Part shown: in pieces, positions 8,340 to 16,400 of the stretch
Layout of the letters: each line of letters starts with the position of its first letter
Position numbering within the stretch: position 1 is the first letter of the stretch
Origin: Nitrospira sp. CG24C
GTDB lineage: Bacteria; Nitrospirota; Nitrospiria; Nitrospirales; Nitrospiraceae
Assembly: GCA_002869885.2 (NCBI GenBank)
Contig: NEWR02000008.1
Location: forward strand, 52,174 to 116,173
Length of the DNA: 64,000 nt
Reading direction: 5' to 3'
Made by a program: the position numbers and the translations under genes
The notes under the pieces: model-generated
The model's database searches: none
The model's input: the letters and a program-made list of their open reading frames with translations, nothing else
Told to the model about the DNA's origin: nothing

Positions 8340-9566
8340 CTACCGCTTGAGATTCACCAGCTCTTGCAGCATCTCATCGCTCGTGGTAATAGCTCGGGAG
8401 TTCGCTTGAAATGCCCGCTGAGTGATGATCATGTCGACGAATTCTTTACCGAGATCGACATTGGACTGCTCGATGGTTTGGGAAATGAGCCGTCCTAATC
8501 CATTGTTCAACGGCGCCCCTGCCAACGCCGCACCAGAGTCTACCGTTTCGGCGAATCCATTCGCACCTGAACGTACTAGGCCATTTGGATTCGTGAATCG
8601 GCTCAGAACGACTTGGGCAAGGGTTCTGGTTTGACCGTTGCTAAACTGCGCCACCACTCGACCTCCCGAATCGATCGACAAACTCTGAAACGACCCGGAG
8701 GTAAACCCATCCTGAGTTTGGTCGGTTAAATTGGATGCAGACCCAAATTGCGTGATGGCTGAGAAATCCATGGCCACCGTCAGCGGCGTGGCCGCCCCGC
8801 CGGCGATAGGCAATGTAAATGTCTGCGCCCCGCCGCCTGTCAGTATGCCGCTCGAATTGAATACTAAGTCGGTCTGGGCCGTCGTGGCGCCGCCATCGAT
8901 TTGAGAATGGAGGTTCCATGTGTTGGCCACTGCGTCTTTTACGTAATACATCCGAAGCTGGTGCTGCGCTCCGAGTGTGTCGTAGACGGTGATGCCGTTT
9001 GAAAAGTTATACGTCGTGGCATCGGTCACGTCGAATGCGGCCGCTGGAACGGTAGAGCCAGCATTGAGGTTGGCCACCACAGCCGCGGTACTGGTTGCCT
9101 GTGGAGCGATTGTGGCTGTTGACAAGGTAATATTTCCCACCGTTCCCAAGATGACCCCCGTCGCTGACGCTTGATAGCCCTGCAAGAATCGGCCGCTCGG
9201 GTCCACGATCTCTCCGAGGCTGTTCACTTTAAAATTGCCTGCACGGGAATAGGACGTCGTTCCCGTGTTATCGGCCAGCTGGAAAAACCCATTCCCATCG
9301 ATCGCTAAGTCCAGGGTGTTCCCTGTATTCGAGAGAGAACCCTGGGTAAAACTCGTCTGTATATCGTTCAAAAATACGCCCAATCCAACCTGGCTAGTAC
9401 TCGACCCACCGCCAAGCGAGGCTGAGACCAGATCGGCAAATGACGCATGGCTCGACTTAAACCCCACCGTCCCGACGTTTGCAATATTGTTCCCGATCAC
9501 AGCCATGGCATTTCCATATGTATTGAGCCCGCTGACAGCCGAAAAGAGTGAAGTCAAAATTCCCAT
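8340..9566 (-). CDS. flgE: FlgE, flagellar hook protein
   Basis: 408 aa from ATG 9566 with AAAGGAG upstream. The start MGILTSLFSAVSGLNTYGNA and NNIANVGTVGFKSSHASFAD are the classic axial-protein N-terminus. The central ~250 residues form the hook domains, with LDLAIDGNGFFQL and the FlgE D2 word VYDTLGAQHQL. The C-terminus (EQSNVDLGKEFVDMIITQRA..NLKR) is the conserved D0 helix. It lies downstream of flgD. Confidence 0.97.
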   Translation of the reverse strand: MGILTSLFSAVSGLNTYGNAMAVIGNNIANVGTVGFKSSHASFADLVSASLGGGSSTSQVGLGVFLNDIQTSFTQGSLSNTGNTLDLAIDGNGFFQLADNTGTTSYSRAGNFKVNSLGEIVDPSGRFLQGYQASATGVILGTVGNITLSTATIAPQATSTAAVVANLNAGSTVPAAAFDVTDATTYNFSNGITVYDTLGAQHQLRMYYVKDAVANTWNLHSQIDGGATTAQTDLVFNSSGILTGGGAQTFTLPIAGGAATPLTVAMDFSAITQFGSASNLTDQTQDGFTSGSFQSLSIDSGGRVVAQFSNGQTRTLAQVVLSRFTNPNGLVRSGANGFAETVDSGAALAGAPLNNGLGRLISQTIEQSNVDLGKEFVDMIITQRAFQANSRAITTSDEMLQELVNLKR

Positions 9567-9651
9567 GTTCCGTCTCCTTTGCTTATTGTAATGTCCCAAT
9601 AATCGACTCGACTGTCCCGCTTTCGCCCGATACAAGTCCCGCCTGCCCCGC

Positions 9652-9933
9652 CTACGCCTGTTGCACGTTTGGCTTCTGTGCCGTTGCAAGGCTGGACTCC
9701 TGTAACTCAACGCTCCGCTTCATCAAACTGACGAGGTTGGTCATCTGACTCAATTGACTGAACTGCGCCGTCTGCGCAATGAAGTCCTGGTTTTCGAGAG
9801 GCTTGAGCGGATCCTGATACTTGAGCTGGGTGACGAGCAGCTTTAAGAACTCGTCCTGGCCGAGTTCTTTCGGTCCGGTGGCCGGCGTGGAGGGCGTGGC
9901 TGTTGAATTGTTTATCGCAGAAAAGTCGATCAT
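9652..9933 (-). CDS. flgD: FlgD, flagellar hook cap protein, short form
   Basis: 93 aa. It contains the conserved FlgD N-terminal region ([20 protein letters not shown], then [18 protein letters not shown]). It ends at AQKPNVQQA, so the Ig-like/Tudor-like C-terminal domain of enteric FlgD (~230 aa) is absent. Shorter FlgD forms exist elsewhere (Bacillus, about 140 aa), so this may be functional. The stop is followed at once by flgE, leaving no room for a lost tail. Confidence 0.92.
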   Translation of the reverse strand: MIDFSAINNSTATPSTPATGPKELGQDEFLKLLVTQLKYQDPLKPLENQDFIAQTAQFSQLSQMTNLVSLMKRSVELQESSLATAQKPNVQQA

Positions 9934-9960
9934 GATGATGTCCTTTCGTTAAAAAGAGGT

Positions 9961-10127
9961 AATTACTCAGGTGTTCAGGCTGAAGGTCATGAATTATCTG
10001 GCAAAACACGAATCGCGCCATTCAACACCATCTCGGTTTCTACGACCTTGGGTTCGAGAAGAGATGAATCCTCGTTGCGCAAGAAGCCTAACCCATAATA
10101 GCCTTCAGCCTATCTACCTGAGTCGTT
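9961..10127. repeat. Palindromic repeat family B, copy 2 (fliK-flgD gap)
   Basis: Begins ATTACTCAGGTGTTCAGGCT and ends AGCCTTCAGCCTATCTACCT, with a longer centre than other copies. It fills the gap between fliK and flgD. Confidence 0.7.
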
Positions 10128-10136
10128 GTTCCACGG

Positions 10137-11639
10137 CTAAGCAAACAGACTCAATGCACGCGGAAGCCGATGATCGGGCCGTTCGCGATCTTCGCCTTTC
10201 TGGTTGTGATCTCGCGATGCCGGCTGCTGGTCCGGCGCTTCACCGTTCCGTCGCGGCTGCCGATCCTGCAACGATTCTTGTTGGTTTCGCTGATCGATGT
10301 GTACCTGAAATTGCCCTAGTTCCAATCCGGTCTTGGCCAGACTTTGCTGAAGTTGATCCTGTCGCCCCATGAGTAATGCGCCGAGATCGTTTCGATCGGT
10401 GGTGAACTGTGTATGCACCATCTGATCTGTCATGGAGATCCGCACGCTGAGTGGACCTGAGTCATGAGAGGGCAGCTCCACATGGACGGACTGAACCTTT
10501 CCAGATGCCGAGGTCACGGCCGCCGAATGATCTTCGCTGAGAAAGGCCTGTGTCATCTTGAGGCGATCTGCCGCCGGCGTCACGACGGACGCGCCCTCTC
10601 CCGGCGCCGATGACTGCGCCTGCATCGCCGACGAGAATTGGCCATTGAAGGGCTGAGACTGATTTCCTCGCGTCACCGATTCGGGCGGCCCACTCTCACC
10701 GAAACGAAAAAAGGTTCCGTCTCCTGCTCCCTGTGCATCAGCCCCGAATGGGTCTTGTTCCCCTCCCTCGCTAACACCAATCACAGGGACCGATAGAGAT
10801 TGACCAGTCAACGTGGTCTGTTGAGCCCCCTGCTCTTGGACCATCGCCAATGGCTGAACTCCTGCCGACAGACGCTCAAGAGATTGCCCCCCCACATTCA
10901 CAGATGTGGCGGGAATTACAGTCTTCGCACTCTGGTCCTCCATAACAGGAGTAAGCCCTTGATTGGTCATCAGGGAGCCCGGTGGGATCTTGGCTGGAAG
11001 AGTCACGTTACCTGACGATTGATCGAGGGGAGCAGGAGAAAGAGCGACTGGAATGCTGCGATCGTTTCGAATGGGTACTCCATCCGTAGTTCGAGCACCT
11101 TCTTGCCTCACAGCTGTCTCACCTGAACGATCAAGATCGAGAACCGGCTGGGGCAGGGAATCGATGGAAGAGTCATTGGTTCTAGGCATGCGCGGATCGA
11201 CCGGCGTAGGCTCCGATCTCATTGAGCGAACGTCAGGGAGCGCAACGACAGTCACGCCATGCGGAAGGAGAGGAATCGATTCGACGTTCTGTAGTTGAAT
11301 CTTTGTGGAGCCCTCTAAAGACTCAGCCTTGTCGGCCACTGGAGAAGCCGCCGCAGGAAGATCCTGCGCTGCGAAATACGACACGACTGCGATATCGCTC
11401 AATGCCGATCCAGTTGCATGGTCATCGGTTTCCATCGACGGAGCTGGTTCTATCGGGTCTTCGGGATTGGCGAGTAGAAGGAGCTGCGCATCTGATAAAT
11501 TCCTGGCCACGTCCTTGAGAAGGACAGAAAATGTTCCGCTCTGAGCGGATTGCAGAGACAGAGTGTCCTCGCTCAATGGGCTTGAATTCGTCGACACAGC
11601 AGAACAATCTGCAGGGGAAATAAGAAGTCCAATATCCAT
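10137..11639 (-). CDS. fliK: FliK, flagellar hook-length control protein
   Basis: 500 aa from ATG 11639; a GTG ten codons earlier lacks a ribosome binding site, while AAGGGG lies 12 bases before the ATG. Most of the chain is low-complexity, rich in Ser, Pro, Gln and Thr, as expected of the molecular ruler. The C-terminal ~110 residues match the FliK switch domain (VHVELPSHDSGPLSVRISM .. LMGRQDQLQQSLAKTGLELG). It measures hook length and triggers FlhB. Position before flgD and flgE fits. Confidence 0.92.
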   Translation of the reverse strand: MDIGLLISPADCSAVSTNSSPLSEDTLSLQSAQSGTFSVLLKDVARNLSDAQLLLLANPEDPIEPAPSMETDDHATGSALSDIAVVSYFAAQDLPAAASPVADKAESLEGSTKIQLQNVESIPLLPHGVTVVALPDVRSMRSEPTPVDPRMPRTNDSSIDSLPQPVLDLDRSGETAVRQEGARTTDGVPIRNDRSIPVALSPAPLDQSSGNVTLPAKIPPGSLMTNQGLTPVMEDQSAKTVIPATSVNVGGQSLERLSAGVQPLAMVQEQGAQQTTLTGQSLSVPVIGVSEGGEQDPFGADAQGAGDGTFFRFGESGPPESVTRGNQSQPFNGQFSSAMQAQSSAPGEGASVVTPAADRLKMTQAFLSEDHSAAVTSASGKVQSVHVELPSHDSGPLSVRISMTDQMVHTQFTTDRNDLGALLMGRQDQLQQSLAKTGLELGQFQVHIDQRNQQESLQDRQPRRNGEAPDQQPASRDHNQKGEDRERPDHRLPRALSLFA

Positions 11640-11698
11640 AGTGCCGATCAACCCCTTCAACCTGTGCACAGAAAATCCGAATACTGGATCGGAGCATC

Positions 11699-11714
11699 TT
11701 CAAGCTCTATGCCA
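11699..11714 (-). promoter_or_regulatory. Possible sigma-54 promoter before fliK
   Basis: TGGCATAGAGCTTGAA on the minus strand has a perfect -24 box and TTG of the -12 box at the right spacing, but the near-invariant GC is GA. It starts with the same eight bases as the fliL promoter (TGGCATAG). The fliK ATG is ~60 nt downstream. Weak on its own. Confidence 0.35.
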
Positions 11715-11842
11715 TCTTGAAAATCGTCGGATATGCCGATCGGCGTGGATTTGGCGCAGGGATCGAGGGCTAACGGAAGGATAATAGGGAAGAAGATGCA
11801 GGGTGCGCAGGCAAATATTTCCGTGTAATAGAATGAATCGGG

Positions 11843-12520
11843 CTACGGAGTGGCGAGAAGTTCTTCCGTCAACTTCGCCGCACGTTCGACTTTTACCTGA
11901 GCCAGAATCGCCCCGGCCGATTTCGTCTTAACCAAACGAAGAATCTCCAGCGCTTTCCGGTCCGCCATTCGCTCGATTCGCGCAGCCGCCTCCTCGGCAG
12001 GCATACTTTCATACATTTTTGCCAGCTGCGCTAGCTGTTGCGCGCGAATGTCGCCTGGTCGTTTGCCCTGTGAAGCTTGTTGAACCAAGACCGCCTTCTC
12101 CTGCTCAAGGCGGCGTTTTTCTACCGCTTCGACTTTGGTCAATATCTGCTCAACCTCAGCTTTGAGAATCGCTAACTGCCCCTCTGCCGTCCGGACTGCT
12201 TTCTCGCGACGATCCAAATCCTGCTTCCGCTGCTGAAACATAGCAACTATTTCCTCCGGCACAACGAGAGCCGGTCCTTGAACCAGCTCTATATCCGACT
12301 CGGTTATTTCGTCTCCGGATTTTCCCATTGGTTCTGCCGGATCTGCCGATACCGGCTTTTTCGGCTCCACCCCCTGTTCGGCCGAAGCCTGGACGAGCTG
12401 GACCATCGTCCAGGCCATCGCGATGATCACGGCAATCCCGACTCCGACTGCCCAGAGCCGACTGATCCATCCAGGATGCCCAAATTGAGTTGTGTTGTGT
12501 ATCCGGCTTGTCTGGTTCAT
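11843..12520 (-). CDS. motE: MotE-like flagellar protein (MgtE_N-type coiled coil)
   Basis: 225 aa from ATG 12520. One membrane helix (AVGVGIAVIIAMAWTMVQLV) is followed by a charged linker, a coiled coil with FQQRKQDLDRREKAVRTAEG, and a C-terminal helical domain (LAKMYESMPAEEAAARIERM..LEILRLVKTKSAGAILAQV), the pattern of MotE/FlaE next to fliJ. Possible starts at TTG 12595 and ATG 12556, 12529 and 12520 all lie within repeat copy A2, and none has a clear ribosome binding site. The start is therefore uncertain; the domain call is good. Confidence 0.82.
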   Translation of the reverse strand: MNQTSRIHNTTQFGHPGWISRLWAVGVGIAVIIAMAWTMVQLVQASAEQGVEPKKPVSADPAEPMGKSGDEITESDIELVQGPALVVPEEIVAMFQQRKQDLDRREKAVRTAEGQLAILKAEVEQILTKVEAVEKRRLEQEKAVLVQQASQGKRPGDIRAQQLAQLAKMYESMPAEEAAARIERMADRKALEILRLVKTKSAGAILAQVKVERAAKLTEELLATP

Positions 12521-12600
12521 GTGGTTCATCTGGTTTGTTTTAATTATTTGGTTCATCTGGTTAGTTCGTTCAAGCAAACAAACCAGACAAACCAAATAAC
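12507..12600. repeat. Palindromic repeat family A, copy 2 (overlaps motE start)
   Basis: Holds TGGTTCATCTGGTTAGTTCG, the complement of the family A core, with flanking GGTTTGT and ACAAACCAGACAAACC words. It covers every candidate start codon of the MotE-like gene and the gap to fliJ. Confidence 0.8.
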
Positions 12601-12622
12601 AATCTTGTTGGCGCTGCTGCGA

Positions 12623-13045
12623 TCACATCACACTCATACGACGCGCCGCCTCATCCATTTCCATTTGATCGATTCTGTCTTGTACAAGCTGGCGCTGTTG
12701 GCGCATACGTTCAGCCAGACGATCGAGGGTGCGACGATCTTGCATGGCTTCGCGCAATTCATTCTGCTTCTGATCCCATGCCTTACTGAGCCGCGCTTCC
12801 TCCTGCCGGGCTTGCGCCAATAAGGCAGTCCCGGCCTGAAAGCGGGACTGCCACACCAGAAATTCATCCAGCGCCACTACTCCACAGGCCTTGGCCAGGT
12901 ATGCGTCTGTCGTGAGTCTCATATGTTCATCAAGCAGACGAGCGCGCGCTTCTGAATCTTGAAGTTCCTGGCGCAGTTGGAAGAGGTCCATCCGCGCGAC
13001 CTCTTCCAACTGCGCCCGATAGCGCCGCAGCACATCGAGTTTCAT
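12623..13045 (-). CDS. fliJ: FliJ, flagellar export chaperone-escort protein
   Basis: 140 aa, almost entirely a two-helix coiled coil (LDVLRRYRAQLEEVARMDLF .. LAERMRQQRQLVQDRIDQME), the normal FliJ size and fold. FliJ is the central stalk of the FliI ATPase ring and contacts FlhA. The ATG overlaps the fliI stop by 4 bp (ATGA), so translation is coupled. Confidence 0.92.
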   Translation of the reverse strand: MKLDVLRRYRAQLEEVARMDLFQLRQELQDSEARARLLDEHMRLTTDAYLAKACGVVALDEFLVWQSRFQAGTALLAQARQEEARLSKAWDQKQNELREAMQDRRTLDRLAERMRQQRQLVQDRIDQMEMDEAARRMSVM

Positions 13046-14349
13046 GCTGTCGCCTTTACCAGTGTAAGTAATTCTTGGATCGAGGAGCCCATCGAGACAG
13101 ATTGCTCGATATCCTGACGAAGAAAAGCATTGATGCCGTCTTGAGCTTTCACGGCTTTGTCTAGATCGCGGTTGGTGCCAGCCTTATAGGCGCCAAGCAG
13201 GATGAGATCCTCAGATTGTTGATACCGAGCCTGCAGCTCGATCATGGACCGAACTGCGGTATAGTGGTCGCGCCCCACAATGTCTTTCATCACCCGACTG
13301 GTACTGTTCAAGATGTCGATTGCCGGAAAATGGTTGCGCGCGGCCAACTGCCTTGAGAGCACGATGTGGCCGTCCAGGATCGACCGAACCGTTTCTGCAA
13401 TGGGGTCGGAGAGCTCGTCGCTCTCCATGAGAACCGTATAGAGCCCGGTGATCGCGCCTGAACCGGAGCCGGTTCCGACCCGTTCCAGAAGTTTGGGCAA
13501 CATCGTAAAGACGGAGGGGGTATACCCCTTTGTGGTCGGCGGTTCCCCGATGGCGAGTCCGACTTCGCGTTGGCTATGGGCCAGACGGGTGAGAGAATCC
13601 ATCATCAAGAGGACCTGCTTGCCGCAGTCGCGGAAATACTCCGCAATCGAGGTCGCAATCGACGCGCCTCGTAATCGCACGAGCGGTGGTTGGTCTGATG
13701 TCGCCACGATCACCACCGAGCGGCTGAGCGCCTCAGGAGTTAAGTCGCGCTCCAGAAATTCGTTAACTTCCCGCCCCCGTTCGCCGATGAAGGCGATGAC
13801 ATTCACGTCGGCTTTCGTGTAACGGCTGATCATGCCAAGCAACACGCTCTTCCCGACACCGGAACTGGCAAAGATGCCGACCTTCTGACCACGGCCGCAC
13901 GTCAGACAGGCGTTGATCGCCCGGATGCCCAAATCGAGCGGTTCAGCGATGCGCGTTCTCTTCAACGGATTGATCGGCGCGGCATGCAACGGATAGCGTT
14001 GTTCGGTCATGAGGGGACCGCGGCCATCCAATGGCTCCCCAAGCCCGTTGAGCACACGACCGAGCAGTTGTGGGCCGACCGGAACCGAGGCACAGTGCCC
14101 TTTCATCAGCAGCCGGCTGCCTGGCCCAATCCCGCGCATCTCACCGAGCGGCATCAGTAACACGCGGTCGCCGCGAAATCCCACTACCTCCGCCTGCACG
14201 ATTCCCTCTCCATCTTCGCGCGTGACGTCGCACAGTTCCCCGACCGATGTCATGGGGCCATAGCCTTCGATCACAATCCCAACGGCCTGCGCCACACGCC
14301 CCGAGACCGCAAGAGGGTCTGTCTGTTCAATGAGATCGACGAGATTCAC
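13042..14349 (-). CDS. fliI: FliI, flagellar export ATPase
   Basis: 435 aa from GTG 14349 (GAGGG upstream), the normal FliI length; the frame is open further upstream but this would duplicate most of the fliH end. Walker A GIFASSGVGKSVLLG, the region IAFIGERGREVNEF, Walker B LLMMDSLTRLAHSQRE and GEPPTTKGYTPSVF are intact, all typical of the type III ATPase family. It overlaps fliH by 23 bp and fliJ by 4 bp. It powers chaperone release and export together with FliH. Confidence 0.96.
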   Translation of the reverse strand: MNLVDLIEQTDPLAVSGRVAQAVGIVIEGYGPMTSVGELCDVTREDGEGIVQAEVVGFRGDRVLLMPLGEMRGIGPGSRLLMKGHCASVPVGPQLLGRVLNGLGEPLDGRGPLMTEQRYPLHAAPINPLKRTRIAEPLDLGIRAINACLTCGRGQKVGIFASSGVGKSVLLGMISRYTKADVNVIAFIGERGREVNEFLERDLTPEALSRSVVIVATSDQPPLVRLRGASIATSIAEYFRDCGKQVLLMMDSLTRLAHSQREVGLAIGEPPTTKGYTPSVFTMLPKLLERVGTGSGSGAITGLYTVLMESDELSDPIAETVRSILDGHIVLSRQLAARNHFPAIDILNSTSRVMKDIVGRDHYTAVRSMIELQARYQQSEDLILLGAYKAGTNRDLDKAVKAQDGINAFLRQDIEQSVSMGSSIQELLTLVKATA

Positions 14350-15385
14350 GATGCCCTCGCTTCTGTAGGGCCTCTCCGAGCCGCAGCAACTGCTGGTCCA
14401 GTGAGGCATCAACCAGTCGATTCGTCGATTGTACGACACAGCTTCCGCGCGAGAGAGACGAATCGCCTTCGACATGCATCGCAAAAGCCGGGGGCCGATC
14501 GCGGCACAACTCCGCGCGAGCCGCCTCTAGGACCGGGGCATCGGTGGGATGCGTTCGCACCGTGACGACCCCTGCCTCCCGAACCGTCGCCAGGGCCGAC
14601 TTCAGCAATGCGGTCACGGCATCCTGACGTTCAATAATCGTGTCGCGCAGAATGCGTGTCGCCAGGCTGAAGGCTAGCGCCGTCACGTCATCTTCGATGG
14701 TCTGGTGCAGCGATGCTCGAGTGTCATCGAGTCGCCGAACTGCATCGGCCAAGAGCATCTGCTCCTGTCGTCTGGCTGCCGCGACTCGCGCGTCTGCTCG
14801 TCGTTCACCCTCAACGATACCTTGATCGTAGTCCGAGAGACTCTGATCGCCGACAAACCGATCGCCGGTGCCGAAATCAGTCAGCGCAAGACTGCGGCAG
14901 CGAACCCCCGAGGCGCGAATCACCGCCTGCTTGAGGACCGTATTCTCCGAACGCAGGTGATACAGATCAAGGAGGCGATTCACGGTCAGCTGTAGCGCTT
15001 CGACTTCGAACGGTTTCATCAGAAACTCCGCCGCTCCAGCCTTCATCGCCTGAACCGCGAGATCCACCGTGCCATATCCGGTCATCACCAGCCCCATCAG
15101 GCGGTGGTCGAGTTCACAGGCCTGCTGGAGCAGCGCGATGCCGTCTTGGTCCGGCAATTTAACGTCGGTGATCAAGAGCGAGACGGGAGACTCTTTCAAT
15201 GATGCATAGGCTTCCCGTGCAGACCCGACCGCGCGCACACGATGCCCCGCCGATTGCAACAACTTCACTAATAGTTCCCTGATCGCCTCCTCATCGTCGA
15301 CGACTAAGATCGAACTATTTCGTTGCCCACTGGGGCTGGCGTATGGCTGGGCGACTGCCGACTGTCCATTCACAGCCTGTTCCAT
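14327..15385 (-). CDS. fliH: Receiver domain-FliH fusion protein
   Basis: 352 aa with two parts. Residues ~24-145 are a complete CheY-like receiver: acidic pair D30/D31, phospho-acceptor D74 (LLITDVKLPD), T102 (VMTGYGTV) and K124 (FLMKPFE). Residues ~180-352 are FliH: the YxxGxxxG motif YDQGIVEGER, a coiled coil (ARVAAARRQEQMLLADAVRR) and a globular C-terminus (ALATVREAGVVTVRTHPTDA). Normal FliH regulates FliI and has no receiver. The stop of fliG directly abuts the ATG (TAAATG), and fliI overlaps the 3' end, so this is the only fliH of the operon. The receiver most resembles that of the activator at 24811-26238. Confidence 0.9.
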   Translation of the reverse strand: MEQAVNGQSAVAQPYASPSGQRNSSILVVDDEEAIRELLVKLLQSAGHRVRAVGSAREAYASLKESPVSLLITDVKLPDQDGIALLQQACELDHRLMGLVMTGYGTVDLAVQAMKAGAAEFLMKPFEVEALQLTVNRLLDLYHLRSENTVLKQAVIRASGVRCRSLALTDFGTGDRFVGDQSLSDYDQGIVEGERRADARVAAARRQEQMLLADAVRRLDDTRASLHQTIEDDVTALAFSLATRILRDTIIERQDAVTALLKSALATVREAGVVTVRTHPTDAPVLEAARAELCRDRPPAFAMHVEGDSSLSRGSCVVQSTNRLVDASLDQQLLRLGEALQKRGHRESRRSH

Positions 15386-16384
15386 TTACAGCATTGCCTC
15401 CGCTCCACCGGCGCTGGCGATGACGATGCGCCCTTCTTCTTCAAGTTTCCGGCAGACTTTGAGGATGTTCTGCTGCGCCTTCTCGACATCCGCCACCTTC
15501 ATCGGCCCCCTTGCCTCCATGTCGTCTTTCAACATCTCCGACGCCCGACTCGACATATTTTTCAGGAACTTCTCCTTGGTTTCCGGGCTCGCGCCACGCA
15601 ATGCCACAGGAAGATCTTCCTTGCTGACCTCTTTCATGAGCTCTTGCATGCCACGGTCATCGAGCTTAATCAGATCGTCGAAGACGAACATCAATCCTCT
15701 GATGGTATCGGCCAATTGCTGATCGCGCTCGGCGATTTTCGACATGATGCTCCCCTCCGTGGCTTTGTCGAGGGTTGTCAGAATATTCGCCGCCGCTTCA
15801 GCGCCGCCGACACTTTGCGCGCGAGTGCCGGTATTCGCAACGAGTGAGCTCTGCAATGCGTCGCTGAGTTCCTCCAGCACGCTGGGCTGTAAATCCTCCA
15901 TCGTCGCAAGGCGCAGAGCGACATCCACTCGAAGGGATTCAGGTAAGTCGGCCATGACGACGCCTGCCTGATCCGGATCCATGTGCGCCAGTATCACGGA
16001 GATCGTCTGGGGATGCTCGGTCTTGATCATTTGTGAAACAGCCTTCGCATCGACCCACTTCATTGCGTCGAGCCCCGGATACACCTTGCTGGTCATGGAC
16101 TCGAGCATGCGGCTGGCTTTTTCAGGGCCGAGCGCCTTGGACAGAATGGTTTTGATGTAGTCTTTTCCATGGAACGACATCTGACCGTTTGCGCTCGCCT
16201 TCTCAAATTCATCGATGACGATCGATTCCTCTTCCCTGGTGATATTCGCCGTCGCATTCATGGAGGCCCCCAGTCGGCGGATCTCCTTAGGGTCAAGGCT
16301 CTTCATCACCAATGCCGCGGCGTCCTCTCCGATCGCTTTCAGAAGGATCGCCGCCTTTTGCTCGCCGCTGAGTTCCGTGGCCAT
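15386..16384 (-). CDS. fliG: FliG, flagellar motor switch protein
   Basis: 332 aa, full length. N-terminal domain begins ELSGEQKAAILLKAIGEDAA, the middle domain carries EHPQTISVILAHMDPDQAGV, and the C-terminal torque domain has MFVFDDLIKLDDRGMQELMK with the charged residues that contact MotA. FliG couples the MS-ring to the C-ring. It follows fliF by 16 bp and runs directly into fliH. Confidence 0.97.
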   Translation of the reverse strand: MATELSGEQKAAILLKAIGEDAAALVMKSLDPKEIRRLGASMNATANITREEESIVIDEFEKASANGQMSFHGKDYIKTILSKALGPEKASRMLESMTSKVYPGLDAMKWVDAKAVSQMIKTEHPQTISVILAHMDPDQAGVVMADLPESLRVDVALRLATMEDLQPSVLEELSDALQSSLVANTGTRAQSVGGAEAAANILTTLDKATEGSIMSKIAERDQQLADTIRGLMFVFDDLIKLDDRGMQELMKEVSKEDLPVALRGASPETKEKFLKNMSSRASEMLKDDMEARGPMKVADVEKAQQNILKVCRKLEEEGRIVIASAGGAEAML

Positions 16385-16400
16385 CGCTACATGCCCCTTA

